Shown here: positions 27,624-36,551 of the stretch, piece after piece
Numbering within the stretch: the stretch's first letter is position 1
How the letters are laid out: each line of letters opens with the position of its first letter
Assembly: GCF_002288005.1 (NCBI RefSeq)
Contig: NZ_CP016771.1
Coordinates: forward strand, 124,001-188,000
Direction: 5' to 3'
From: Candidatus Nanopelagicus hibericus
Lineage (GTDB): Bacteria; Actinomycetota; Actinomycetes; Nanopelagicales; Nanopelagicaceae
DNA: 64,000 nt
The notes under the pieces: generated by a model
Told to the model about the DNA's origin: nothing
Databases searched by the model: none
What the model saw: the letters and a program-made list of their open reading frames with translations, nothing else
Made by a program: the position numbers and the translations under genes

Positions 27624-28742
27624 ATGAGTCGTGCTCGGGCTGAGATAGATCTTTCAGCGATTGCAGATAACTTAAAATTTATTAAAAGTAAAAGCACGGC
27701 CCAGGTGCTGGCGGTAGTAAAAGCCGATGCATATGGCCACGGACTACTTCCAGTAGCAATCGCCGCCCAGGCAGCTGGCGCAGATTGGTTGGGCACAGCT
27801 TTGCTAGAGGAAGCAATAACACTTCGCAATGGCGGAATCACCAAACCAATTCTTGCTTGGCTAACTCCACCCGGTGAGGATTTTAAAACTGCGATCAAGT
27901 TAGATATTGATCTTTCAATCTCATCAATTGAGGTGCTATCTGAAATATTAACTGCCGGGCAATCCTTAAATAAAAAGCCAAGAGTTCATATTGAAGTTGA
28001 TACTGGCATGAGTCGTGGCGGTGTGGCAGAGGATTGGAAACAATTTTTTTCTGAGATTGCAAAGGTGGTAGAGAAAATTGAGGTTGTTGGTATCTGGTCC
28101 CATTTCGCCAGGGCTGATGAGCCAGGTGAGAAAATGAATGAAGAACAAATAGCACTCTTTTCAAACCGAGTCGATGATTTAAGTAAGGTAGGAATTTCTC
28201 CTAAGTATCTACATATCGCAAACTCTGCCGCTGCTCTTACCAACAAATCATCACACAAAAATATTATTCGCTGGGGTATTGGGCTTTATGGCCTATCACC
28301 AGATGTTAATAATTTAGGTGATTCAAAATCACTCACTCTGCATCCTGCTATGAGATTGTATGCAAAATTACAATTAGTTAAATCGGTTAAGGCTGGCGTC
28401 ACTGTTGGATATGGCGCAACTGCAAAGACAAAAGTTGATACCAAACTAGGTGTAGTTACCTTAGGTTACGCAGATGGCATACCTCGAAATGCTAGTAATC
28501 TGGCTGGAGTTTTTGTAGCTGGTAGCCGTGCACCATTAATTGGCAGAGTTTCGATGGATCAATTTGTAGTTGATCTTGGTATTGATTCCTTAGCAAAAAC
28601 TGGTGATGAAGTGATTGTTTTTGGTGATGGCAGTAAGGGTGAGTACACAATTGATGAGTGGGCTAAGGCTTGCGGAACAATTAATTATGAGATTGTTACC
28701 CGAATCGGTTCTCGTGTGCCTAGAATCTACCCTCGTGAGTAA
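27624..28742 (+). CDS. alr: Alanine racemase
   Basis: A PLP enzyme that interconverts L- and D-alanine for peptidoglycan. The PLP lysine lies in VVKADAYGHG (near residue 36), and the second catalytic residue, Tyr, is in AGVTVGYGATAK (near residue 264). DTGMSRGG and the C-terminal beta domain with GRVSMDQFVVDLG are conserved. The length of 372 is normal. Its end overlaps the GTG of the next gene, an ABC ATPase, by 8 bases, so alr and the importer cassette are probably one transcript. Confidence 0.96.
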   Translation: MSRARAEIDLSAIADNLKFIKSKSTAQVLAVVKADAYGHGLLPVAIAAQAAGADWLGTALLEEAITLRNGGITKPILAWLTPPGEDFKTAIKLDIDLSISSIEVLSEILTAGQSLNKKPRVHIEVDTGMSRGGVAEDWKQFFSEIAKVVEKIEVVGIWSHFARADEPGEKMNEEQIALFSNRVDDLSKVGISPKYLHIANSAAALTNKSSHKNIIRWGIGLYGLSPDVNNLGDSKSLTLHPAMRLYAKLQLVKSVKAGVTVGYGATAKTKVDTKLGVVTLGYADGIPRNASNLAGVFVAGSRAPLIGRVSMDQFVVDLGIDSLAKTGDEVIVFGDGSKGEYTIDEWAKACGTINYEIVTRIGSRVPRIYPRE

Positions 28743-29496
28743 CGAAAATCTGCTTTCAATAAAAGCACTCTCAGTTTCTTTTGGTGGGCTCAAAGCATTA
28801 ACAAATGTAAATCTAGAACTAAATCAAAATGAGGTAGTCGGCTTAATTGGCCCAAATGGTGCTGGTAAGACCACATTGTTTAACGCACTTTCTGGCTTAG
28901 TAGATGTTGAATCTGGATCACTTTTGATAAATGGTAAATCACATAAATGGCCAAAGCCGCATCAATTAGTTGATCTGGGAATCTCGCGCACATTGCAAGG
29001 AGTGGGCTTATTTCCAGAGTTAACAGTTTTAGAGAATGTAATGGTTGGTGATAATAAAAATGCACGAAGTGGTTTGATCTCATCGGCGCTGGGTTTAAGT
29101 GGAAGGGATGAGGCAAAGCTAAAGCAGCGGGCAATGAGCGCACTTGAGCGGGTTTATGCCTCCGGTATTGCCGATCAAAGAGCGGATTCTCTGCCATATC
29201 CAGTGACTAAGCGGGTAGCTATTGCCCGAGCCTTAGTTTCTGAGCCAAAAATACTTTTACTTGATGAGCCTGCTGGTGGCATGGGAGCGCAGGATATTGA
29301 GTGGATGAACTCACTTATCCATAATCTTGCTAGCCAATGCTCAATTATTTTAGTTGAACACCATATGGATGTGGTGATGAGTGTTTGTGATCGACTTTGT
29401 GTACTTAATTTTGGCGAAGTAATTGCATCTGGTGAGGTTGAAACTGTCCGCCAAGATCCTGCGGTAGTTGCTGCATACCTGGGGGTGAACAATTGA
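28735..29496 (+). CDS. Branched-chain amino acid-type ABC transporter ATPase (LivG-like)
   Basis: A 253-residue ATPase of the LivG class. It starts with GTG at 28735 inside the end of alr; an in-frame start at 28615 would add 40 residues read from alr in another frame. Walker A is GPNGAGKTT (residues 39-47), Walker B ILLLDEP (173-179) and the H-loop ILVEHHMD. The ABC signature, normally LSYGxQ in this family, reads LPYPVTKR (153-160) and so lacks the usual Ser, Gly and Gln. It pairs with the LivF-like ATPase that starts 4 bases before its stop. Confidence 0.9.
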   Translation: MSNENLLSIKALSVSFGGLKALTNVNLELNQNEVVGLIGPNGAGKTTLFNALSGLVDVESGSLLINGKSHKWPKPHQLVDLGISRTLQGVGLFPELTVLENVMVGDNKNARSGLISSALGLSGRDEAKLKQRAMSALERVYASGIADQRADSLPYPVTKRVAIARALVSEPKILLLDEPAGGMGAQDIEWMNSLIHNLASQCSIILVEHHMDVVMSVCDRLCVLNFGEVIASGEVETVRQDPAVVAAYLGVNN

Positions 29497-30203
29497 GCCT
29501 AGTAGTTAGCAATTTAACAATTGATCATGGTGCGATCAGAGCAATAAATAATGTCTCATTTACAGTGCCGCAAGGCCAACTGGCTGCAATTATTGGATCA
29601 AATGGTGCTGGTAAAACTACTTTGCTGCGCACCTTATCTGGATTAAAAGAAGCAGCTTCAGGGAATGCGAGTTGGAATGGTATCTCGATTTTAGGCACTC
29701 GCCCTGAGGATTTAGCCCGATCTGGCATCATGCATGTATCGGATGGCAAATCAGTAATTGCTGAGTTGACGGTTAAAGAAAATTTAGCTTTGCCTGGAAT
29801 ATGGCGCAAAGATAAGAAGGATGTTGCAGCTGCCACAAACGAAGCAATTGAATTGTTTCCTATTTTAGGTCAACGATTATCACAATCTGCTGGCGCCTTA
29901 TCCGGCGGTGAGCGGCAAATGTTGGCTATTGGCAGAGCTTTAATTGCTCGACCAAAGCTGTTGTTATTAGATGAACCATCCCTCGGGCTTGCGCCATTGA
30001 TTGTGGAACAAATCTTTCAAACTATTAAATCTTTAGTAAAAAAGATGAATCTGACTGTTGTTTTGGTTGAACAAAATGCCATGGGCGCACTAAAGATCGC
30101 TGATGAAGGAGTTGTTCTAAACCTAGGGACAGTAGTAGCGGTTGATTCGGCGGAAAAACTTCTTAATGATCCGGCAGTGCGCGCTGCCTATTTGGGGTTT
30201 TAA
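29493..30203 (+). CDS. Branched-chain amino acid-type ABC transporter ATPase (LivF-like)
   Basis: A 236-residue ATPase of the LivF class, starting with TTG at 29493 in a 4-base overlap with the first ATPase. Walker A GSNGAGKTT (about residues 37-45), a canonical LSGGERQ signature, Walker B LLLLDEPSLGLAP and the H-loop VVLVEQN are all intact, in contrast to the degenerate signature of its partner. The heterodimer would then have only one normal signature. The C-terminal PAVRAAYLGF end is typical of LivF. Confidence 0.93.
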   Translation: MSLVVSNLTIDHGAIRAINNVSFTVPQGQLAAIIGSNGAGKTTLLRTLSGLKEAASGNASWNGISILGTRPEDLARSGIMHVSDGKSVIAELTVKENLALPGIWRKDKKDVAAATNEAIELFPILGQRLSQSAGALSGGERQMLAIGRALIARPKLLLLDEPSLGLAPLIVEQIFQTIKSLVKKMNLTVVLVEQNAMGALKIADEGVVLNLGTVVAVDSAEKLLNDPAVRAAYLGF

Positions 30204-30204
30204 C

Positions 30205-31101
30205 ATGACACAATTTATTACTGCGGTCCTAACATCTTTATCATCTGGTGCTATTTACGCACTGATGTCATTGGCATTGGTTTTGGTATGGCGCTCAACT
30301 AGGGTAATTAACTTTGCCCAAGCTGGCCAAGCAGTGTTAACAACCTATATTGGATACACAGTCATTCAGCGCACCGGCTCTTATTGGCTGGCATTAGTTG
30401 TGGCAGTTGTAAGTGGTGCGATTATTGGCGCAGTAATTGATAGATTTTTTATGCGGCCTATCTTCAAACGGATTAAATCTGGTCCAATTGTAATGATCGC
30501 ACCAGTTGTTGCCACCTTAGGTCTGCTTGGAATAATTCAAGCAATAATTGGATTTATCTGGGGCTTAACCAATCAATCCATTGAAGCGCCAGTTTCGACT
30601 GGTGGATTTAAAGTTATGGGCACAGTTATTGCTTTCAGCCAATTTAACCTACTGGTATTAATTTTTGTTGCACTAGCTATGTTGCTGCTAACTATTTTGT
30701 TCCAAAAAACTGATATCGGATTGGCATTAAGGGCCTCTGCTTATTCACCGGAGATAGCGAAATTATCTGGAATAAAAGTTGATTCAGTTAGAACTCTTGG
30801 TTGGGCAATAGCTGGTGCGTCGGGCGGTCTGGCCGGGATGCTTTATATTCCAGGATACTTTTTATTTCCAAATGCGATGGATTTGTTACTGGTCTTTGGA
30901 TTTGTTGCTGCAGTGATTGGTGGATTGGAAAGTCTATTTGGTGCAGTAGTAGGAGCAATGATTCTAGGTTTTGCAATCAATTTTGCTACAACATATATCA
31001 GCGCTAAATTGTTTTTCCCAACCGCTTTTATTGTTTTAGTTACAGTGCTGTTGATAAAACCAGCTGGTTTGTTTGGATCAAAAAAGAGCAGGAGTGCTTA
31101 A
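30205..31101 (+). CDS. Branched-chain amino acid-type ABC transporter permease (LivH-like)
   Basis: A 298-residue permease with about eight hydrophobic segments. The start MTQFITAVLTSLSSGAIYALMSLALVLVWRSTRVINFAQAG is the LivH pattern. ATG 30205 lies 1 base after the stop of the LivF-like gene; an upstream in-frame start at 30142 would overlap that gene and is rejected. The segment ALRASAYSPEIAKLSGI matches the ATPase-coupling (EAA-like) loop of the family. Confidence 0.94.
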   Translation: MTQFITAVLTSLSSGAIYALMSLALVLVWRSTRVINFAQAGQAVLTTYIGYTVIQRTGSYWLALVVAVVSGAIIGAVIDRFFMRPIFKRIKSGPIVMIAPVVATLGLLGIIQAIIGFIWGLTNQSIEAPVSTGGFKVMGTVIAFSQFNLLVLIFVALAMLLLTILFQKTDIGLALRASAYSPEIAKLSGIKVDSVRTLGWAIAGASGGLAGMLYIPGYFLFPNAMDLLLVFGFVAAVIGGLESLFGAVVGAMILGFAINFATTYISAKLFFPTAFIVLVTVLLIKPAGLFGSKKSRSA

Positions 31102-32082
31102 TTGATAAAAACAACACCGACTAAGAAGCGTTTATTACTATTTGTATTATTTGGCTGGATCTTGTTAATAGCTAGCGATCGGGTGGGCGATCTTGAGTTG
31201 TATCAGGCTTCATTTGTCGCCACATATGCCTTAGCAATTACTTCAATTATTTTATTGACTGGATATAGTGGGCAGTTGTCACTTGGCCAAAGCGCATTGA
31301 TGGCGGTGGGTGCTTATGCAGGGGCGTTAAGTATTTTTAACGCCGGATTACATCCAGCATTAGGTTTATTTATCTCCGCCTTAGTTGCTGGAGTATTTGG
31401 TTTGTTACTGGGTTTGATCGTTGCCCGATTAAGTGGTCCTTACTTGGCTGGCACCACACTTGCACTAGCAATTTCATTACCAACTCTGGCTAATCAATTT
31501 CCAATCTTGGGAGCAGAGGAAGGAATAGTTTTTGATGTTGGGCCATCTCCAGTTAGGTTTGGTGAAGAGTTTTCGCAGTACAAATGGTTTTTTTGGATAA
31601 GTGCACTTGCCTCATTAATCATGGTTTGGTTGATTGCTAACCTGCTTTCAGCTCGAATGGGTAGAACTTTTAGGGCAATGCGCGATAATCCAGTCGCTGC
31701 TTCCTTAGTTGGCATAAATGTTGGACAGTTAAAGGTCACAGCTTTTGCTATCAGTTCGGGGGTGGCCGGTCTTTCTGGGGGTTTGCTGGTAATGCTGATC
31801 AGCGGGGTCTCACCCAGCGCTTTCCCGCTCAGCCTCTCCTTTTCTATCCTCACCGGGGCGGTTGTTACTGGCTTGTACAACCTAAAGGGTGTCATTCTTG
31901 GCGGGTTGGTGCTGGTGGCTATACCTGAAATCGCCGATTCGTTAGTATCTAGTATTGGAGGTTCGGAAGGGTATCTGACCGCTTTGCCTGGATTCTTGGT
32001 GAGTGCGCTGCTGATCTTGGCGGTGGTATTTACGCCAAATGGTCCAGGGCACTTAATAAAGGGGCACCATAAGAAAAAGTAG
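31102..32082 (+). CDS. Branched-chain amino acid-type ABC transporter permease (LivM-like)
   Basis: A 326-residue permease starting with TTG at 31102, immediately after the LivH-like stop and behind an AGGAG site. LLTGYSGQLSLGQSALMAVGAYAGA is the LivM signature and FRAMRDNPVAASLVGINV is the coupling loop. About nine membrane segments are visible. The part around 31740-31910 is much richer in G and C than its surroundings (about 65% in 31801-31860 by hand count) and uses CCC, CTC and GGG codons that are scarce elsewhere. Confidence 0.94.
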   Translation: MIKTTPTKKRLLLFVLFGWILLIASDRVGDLELYQASFVATYALAITSIILLTGYSGQLSLGQSALMAVGAYAGALSIFNAGLHPALGLFISALVAGVFGLLLGLIVARLSGPYLAGTTLALAISLPTLANQFPILGAEEGIVFDVGPSPVRFGEEFSQYKWFFWISALASLIMVWLIANLLSARMGRTFRAMRDNPVAASLVGINVGQLKVTAFAISSGVAGLSGGLLVMLISGVSPSAFPLSLSFSILTGAVVTGLYNLKGVILGGLVLVAIPEIADSLVSSIGGSEGYLTALPGFLVSALLILAVVFTPNGPGHLIKGHHKKK

Positions 32083-32114
32083 TTTTAAACGTAAAAACCT
32101 AGGGAAGGAAATAA

Positions 32115-33425
32115 ATGATCAGAAATAAAAGCATGAAGCGAGCAAGTCTTGCTTCAGCGGTAATTGCTGCAGCGGCAATGGTGCTTAGCACCCTGCCAGC
32201 TCAAGCGGCTGAACCGGGAGTTAGCGCAACTGAGATCAAGTTGGGAATTTCATCCCCACTGACAGGCTCAGCTGGACTTTCATATGGAAAGGTTCCAGGA
32301 GCGATGAAGGCGTACTTCAATTACATCAACGCAAATGGCGGTGTATATGGTCGAAAGATCACACTAGTTAGCCGCGACGATAAGTACTTACCTACACTGG
32401 CTGCAACTCAAACCACCAATTTAGTATTAAAGGACAAGGTATTTGCTCTAGTAGGGGCACTAGGAACTGCTACACACTCAAAGGCTTACAAAGCAGCAGC
32501 GTTAGCTAAGAACAATGTTCCTGATCTATTTATTAACACTGGATACAGTGGATTCACTGACCAGACTAAGTATCCAACAACATTTATGGTGCTACCAACC
32601 TATGCAATGGAAGCAAAAGTAATTGCTAAAGCAATTAAAGATAACTTTGCCGGTCAAGCAACATTTCTATTGGCACAAGATGATGAGTTTGGTACCGATG
32701 GTGTTGCAGGCTTCAAAGCTGCCGGACATACATTCTCAGCCGCTCCAATTCTTTACCCACAAAGTTCTATGACAGCAGCTCGCGCTGAAGCAGCATTAAC
32801 AGCACTAGGTGCAACACCAGGAAAGCCAGTAGTTGTTCTATTTGGAACAACAGATGTAACTGCAACAATCCTTAAGGCAGCTGAGAAGTTAGCCCTTACT
32901 ACCAAGTTCACTTGGTATGCCGGATCTGTTGGTGCGGACGCAAATACATTACTTGCACTAGGTGTTAAGCCAGCCACAATTGATGGCGTTGTTTCTGCCA
33001 GCTTTATGCCAGATGCTAAAGATCTAACTGATCCTTATGTTAAGCAATTTGCTGATATCAATGCCAAGTACAACAAGGGAATTTCCTTTGATAACTACGT
33101 ACTTGCAGCGATGAACTCTGCAATGCTAACTGTGCAAGCACTACGTGCTGCTGGTAAGGATTTAACTCGCGCAGGCGTTATTTCTGCAATTGAAAACAAG
33201 GGAGCTAAGTTTGCTAGCGCAGGTTTAGTACCACTTGGATACTCACCAACTAGCCGAATCGGTTACAACGGTTACTGGGTAGCACAATTAAATGCCAAGG
33301 GTGAGGCAAAGCCTTACGGTGGCAAATTAGTTATCTACACAACTGATTCCGGTGCTGGCGCAGTATCAGTATCAACATTTGTTCGTCCAACAATGCCTAA
33401 GAATGGGATACCAACAAACTCATGA
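32115..33425 (+). CDS. ABC transporter substrate-binding protein, type 1 periplasmic fold (LivK-like)
   Basis: A 436-residue secreted binding protein. A signal peptide with LPAQAA at the likely cleavage site (about residue 35) precedes the LivK-like start VSATEIKLGISSPLTGSAG; there is no lipobox cysteine. Blocks such as YINANGGVYGRKITLVSRDDKY and KVFALVGALGTATHSKA match the Peripla_BP_6 family, whose ligands include branched-chain amino acids, amides, urea and aromatic acids. The ligand cannot be read from sequence. Its stop overlaps the ATG of a secreted hydrolase (ATGA), so the two are translationally coupled. Confidence 0.92.
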   Translation: MIRNKSMKRASLASAVIAAAAMVLSTLPAQAAEPGVSATEIKLGISSPLTGSAGLSYGKVPGAMKAYFNYINANGGVYGRKITLVSRDDKYLPTLAATQTTNLVLKDKVFALVGALGTATHSKAYKAAALAKNNVPDLFINTGYSGFTDQTKYPTTFMVLPTYAMEAKVIAKAIKDNFAGQATFLLAQDDEFGTDGVAGFKAAGHTFSAAPILYPQSSMTAARAEAALTALGATPGKPVVVLFGTTDVTATILKAAEKLALTTKFTWYAGSVGADANTLLALGVKPATIDGVVSASFMPDAKDLTDPYVKQFADINAKYNKGISFDNYVLAAMNSAMLTVQALRAAGKDLTRAGVISAIENKGAKFASAGLVPLGYSPTSRIGYNGYWVAQLNAKGEAKPYGGKLVIYTTDSGAGAVSVSTFVRPTMPKNGIPTNS

Positions 33426-35041
33426 AAAATCTAAAACTAACTAAGGGTCTAGTTGCCCTAACCTCTGCTGCATTAGTTGCGGTATTTACAGTTGCCATAC
33501 CAACAGTTGCTCGTGCTGATGAGGCATGCACCAATACAACTGTGCTATCTGGTGCAAAGGCTGTTACTGTTGAAAAATGCAATGGCACTGATGAGAACAA
33601 GTCCAAGTATGAAATCATGATGCCAGAAAAATTCAATGGCACACTTATGGTTTACGGACATGGCATTCGTTACAACGTAAACCTGCCAGCGATTCCAGTA
33701 GTTGCGCCAAAGGGTTCACTAATTGATTACTCTGCTTCTGTCTCACCATCTGAAGAGGTAACAGCTGCACTTCTAGCGCAAGGTTTTGCGTTAGCTGGCG
33801 TGGGTGTTCAGGTGCAAGGGTGGAACTACGAGGAAGAGGCTGAAGCGATGCTTCAGTTGATTGTGATCGCCCGTGATAAGTACCCAAAGGTAAGCAAGGT
33901 TGTTGCTTGGGGCAACTCACTCGGCGGATTGGCCGCACAAGTACTTAATGAGCGTATGCCTGGAGCTATTGATGCTGCCGCACCAATGTGTATTTCAGAC
34001 TCTGCGCAAGCTGAAATTACTATGGCTGGTGATTTCCTATGGGGAATGAAGACATTCTTTAATCCTGCAATTAAGGGAACAAATTACTCAGCAGGTCAAG
34101 CAGGTTATGTAGAGATGCTTACAGATCTAGGAACTGTCCTAACAACTCTGGGCGCACTTTCTGCAGCAATTTCTGCTGACCCAGTAACACCAAAATGGCC
34201 TGCTACTGCGCCTGCATCTACTGCTGCACTTCAAGTGCTTCCTGTCCGCAGCGCAATCTTGATGCTCGGCTTGATCGCTGGAATTTCAACGCAGTCAAAT
34301 ACTTATGATGCATCCTCTGGTCCAGTTGGACCACTTGAGACCTCATTCGGCTTGGCAATTAGCCCAGCACTTGCAGTTCTTGAGAATGGTGCACAAGCTG
34401 CGATCCTTGCGGTAATTGCTAATTACGACATGGAGATTCGCTACGGCGGCGTGGTATTTGATAACTCAAAGACTGATTATGCAAAACGTCTTGGTGATGA
34501 TGGCCTTACATACAGAGCTGCCCTGACTGGGCAAAGTGGAATTACTGGAATGCTTACTTACCTAAGCCCTCTAAATCCTGCCGCTCCTCGCGTCACAGCA
34601 AATGCTGCAGCCGTGGCAAAGATGAACAGTCAGTATCAAATTCAAGGCAACATTGAAGTTCCAACTATTCAAATTGCTGCAACCGCTGATCACATCACCC
34701 CACCAGGAGCTGCTCAGTACTTGATCGATCAGTACGAAGCATCTGTTGCTAATGGCGTGTCAAAGTCAGGCAAACTTCTAACAATCTGGAATAAGCCTGC
34801 CGATGAGTACACTGAGTTTAGTTCTGCTGGAGCACCAATTACTCCAACTGTAATTACAAATGGAACTAATCACTGCAACTACACAACTAGCCAGATCTTG
34901 GCAGTTGCAAAGCTTGCAGCATCTGCAGCAAAAACAGGCAAGTTACCTTCTAGTTCAGCTGTGAAGGCTGCAATTAAGAATGAGCCAAACTTGTTTGTTA
35001 ATCCGAACTTCACGCCACCACTGCTGAAGTTTCGTCAATAA
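33422..35041 (+). CDS. Secreted alpha/beta hydrolase, importer-linked, unknown substrate
   Basis: A 539-residue exported protein. The signal peptide (residues 1-32, cleavage near ARA-DEA) precedes a hydrolase with the oxyanion motif YGHG (78-81) and the nucleophile elbow GNSLGG (S166). D423 (in ATADHITPP) and H484 (in GTNHC) are good candidates for the rest of the triad. It is much longer than a typical 300-residue hydrolase because of a helical, Ala-rich insert. It overlaps the binding-protein gene by 4 bases, so it probably releases the ligand outside the cell for import by the same system. The substrate is unknown. Confidence 0.8.
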   Translation: MKNLKLTKGLVALTSAALVAVFTVAIPTVARADEACTNTTVLSGAKAVTVEKCNGTDENKSKYEIMMPEKFNGTLMVYGHGIRYNVNLPAIPVVAPKGSLIDYSASVSPSEEVTAALLAQGFALAGVGVQVQGWNYEEEAEAMLQLIVIARDKYPKVSKVVAWGNSLGGLAAQVLNERMPGAIDAAAPMCISDSAQAEITMAGDFLWGMKTFFNPAIKGTNYSAGQAGYVEMLTDLGTVLTTLGALSAAISADPVTPKWPATAPASTAALQVLPVRSAILMLGLIAGISTQSNTYDASSGPVGPLETSFGLAISPALAVLENGAQAAILAVIANYDMEIRYGGVVFDNSKTDYAKRLGDDGLTYRAALTGQSGITGMLTYLSPLNPAAPRVTANAAAVAKMNSQYQIQGNIEVPTIQIAATADHITPPGAAQYLIDQYEASVANGVSKSGKLLTIWNKPADEYTEFSSAGAPITPTVITNGTNHCNYTTSQILAVAKLAASAAKTGKLPSSSAVKAAIKNEPNLFVNPNFTPPLLKFRQ

Positions 35042-35058
35042 GTAAGTAAGTAATTAAG

Positions 35059-35090
35059 CGGGCCTCTAGGAAACTAGGGGCCCGTTTTCA
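35059..35090 (+). terminator. Strong intrinsic terminator after the importer-hydrolase cassette
   Basis: The arms 35059-35069 and 35074-35084 pair over 11 bases (one G-U) with a GAAA tetraloop, followed by TTTTCATT. It closes the alr-importer-hydrolase unit before tsaE. Confidence 0.85.
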
Positions 35091-35112
35091 TTCTCTATAA
35101 ACTAAGCCCCTG

Positions 35113-35556
35113 ATGAAAATTCAAATTGATTCACCTCACCAGATGTTTGAGTTGGGTGAAAAAATTGGCCACCAACTAAAACCATCAGATGTGGTCGTAT
35201 TAAATGGCGAGCTGGGTGCGGGTAAGACGGTATTAACCCAAGGAATTGCTTCAGCTTTCAAAATACTTGGCGTCACCTCACCCACATTTGTCATCAGTCG
35301 AATTCATAAAGGAAATCCAAATTTTATTCATATCGATGCTTATCGATTATTGGGCTCTGATCCCAGCAATTTTGCAGATTTAGATTTTGAAGGATACCTA
35401 GCCAGTAGCGTATTTGTGATTGAGTGGGGCAAGGATTTTGTCGCAACCCTTACCGATCAATACTTAGAGATCAATATCCTTCGCGGTGAAAAAGATGATC
35501 AACGTCAGGTGGAGTTTGTAACGGTCGGAGATCGTTGGGAAAACTTCAAGTTATGA
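35113..35556 (+). CDS. tsaE: tRNA threonylcarbamoyladenosine biosynthesis ATPase TsaE
   Basis: TsaE is the ATPase that turns over the TsaB-TsaD complex in making t6A37 on ANN-decoding tRNAs. The 147-residue protein has the P-loop LNGELGAGKTVLTQGIA (near residue 32), the SPTFVISR block and HIDAYRL. A TAAACT box 9 bases before the ATG may start a nearly leaderless message. The next gene overlaps by 4 bases. Confidence 0.95.
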   Translation: MKIQIDSPHQMFELGEKIGHQLKPSDVVVLNGELGAGKTVLTQGIASAFKILGVTSPTFVISRIHKGNPNFIHIDAYRLLGSDPSNFADLDFEGYLASSVFVIEWGKDFVATLTDQYLEINILRGEKDDQRQVEFVTVGDRWENFKL

Positions 35557-36551
35557 ACAATGTATTAGCGATTGATACCTCAACTTCAAAAACTTCTGTC
35601 GCACTAATTTGTGATGGCAAAGTTGTATTTAATAAATCCCACAATGATTCACTTGCTCATGGTGAAGTACTACCAAAGCTAGTCTCAAAAGTGATTGCAC
35701 TAAATAACAAAATAGATTTAGTTGTTGTTGGTATGGGTCCTGGTCCATTTACTGGCCTAAGAGTTGGCATAGCTTTTGCGCAAAGTTTTGCACTAGCAGC
35801 TGAAATAGATTGGGTCGGAGTTTGCTCACTTGATGCGATGGCTGCTGGTATTAAAGAGAGTGAGTTTATTGTTTCAACCGATGCCAGACGTAAAGAGAGA
35901 TTTTGGGCAAGATATAAAGAGGGAGTTAGAATTACTGATCCGGCAGTTAGTAAGGCAAGTGAATTAGAAAAGTTTGGTCTTCCGATATTCAATGAGGGTG
36001 ATTACTTTCCAGATCCAGTTGCTTTGGCCAAGATTGCATTAACTTCAAAATCAGTTGAGCAACCAATTTATATTAGAAAACCAGATGCTTATCCATTGCC
36101 GCAGGGCGTGAAGTTTCGCCCAATGACCTCACTTGATTTAGTCCCTGCAATTGCAATTGAGAAAGAGGTATATGGAAAAACAGCTTGGAGTGCTGACCAA
36201 TTTAGATCCGAGTTTGCCAAGGCACCAAAAACTGCGCAGTACCTAGCAGCTGAGTACGAGGGACAATTAATTGCCTACGCTGGCGTCTTTTATGTGGCAG
36301 ATGTAGCTGATATTCACACATTAACTGTGGTGGCAGATCACCGCCGAAAAGGTATTGGCCGAGAGCTGTTAAAGAGATTACTTGATTGGGCCAGAGTTAA
36401 AAAAGCACCGGCCATAATGCTTGAGATGAGATTAGGCAATGATGCCGCCCGCCCTTTATATGAATCCTTTGGATTTGTAGAGATTTCTAAACGCGAGAAT
36501 TACTACGGACCAGGATTAACTGCAGTTGTAATGCGTAAGGAGCTTAAGTAA
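35553..36551 (+). CDS. TsaB-RimI fusion: t6A synthesis subunit joined to an N-acetyltransferase
   Basis: A 332-residue protein made of two enzymes. Residues 1-182 are TsaB (start [18 protein letters not shown], then [20 protein letters not shown], end [10 protein letters not shown]), the inactive ASKHA partner of TsaD. Residues 186-330 are a RimI-type GNAT domain ([20 protein letters not shown], acetyl-CoA loop [12 protein letters not shown] at about 262-273, ending [16 protein letters not shown]), which acetylates the N-terminal alanine of S18 in E. coli. In most actinobacteria tsaB and rimI are separate neighbours. The start is ATG 35553 in an ATGA overlap with tsaE. No stop or frameshift lies between the parts. 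Confidence 0.93.
   Translation: MNNVLAIDTSTSKTSVALICDGKVVFNKSHNDSLAHGEVLPKLVSKVIALNNKIDLVVVGMGPGPFTGLRVGIAFAQSFALAAEIDWVGVCSLDAMAAGIKESEFIVSTDARRKERFWARYKEGVRITDPAVSKASELEKFGLPIFNEGDYFPDPVALAKIALTSKSVEQPIYIRKPDAYPLPQGVKFRPMTSLDLVPAIAIEKEVYGKTAWSADQFRSEFAKAPKTAQYLAAEYEGQLIAYAGVFYVADVADIHTLTVVADHRRKGIGRELLKRLLDWARVKKAPAIMLEMRLGNDAARPLYESFGFVEISKRENYYGPGLTAVVMRKELK

Noticed and set aside
31494-31895. 133-codon minus-strand frame in the LivM-like gene
   Set aside because: Shadow that partly results from the GC-rich patch; no start context or motif.
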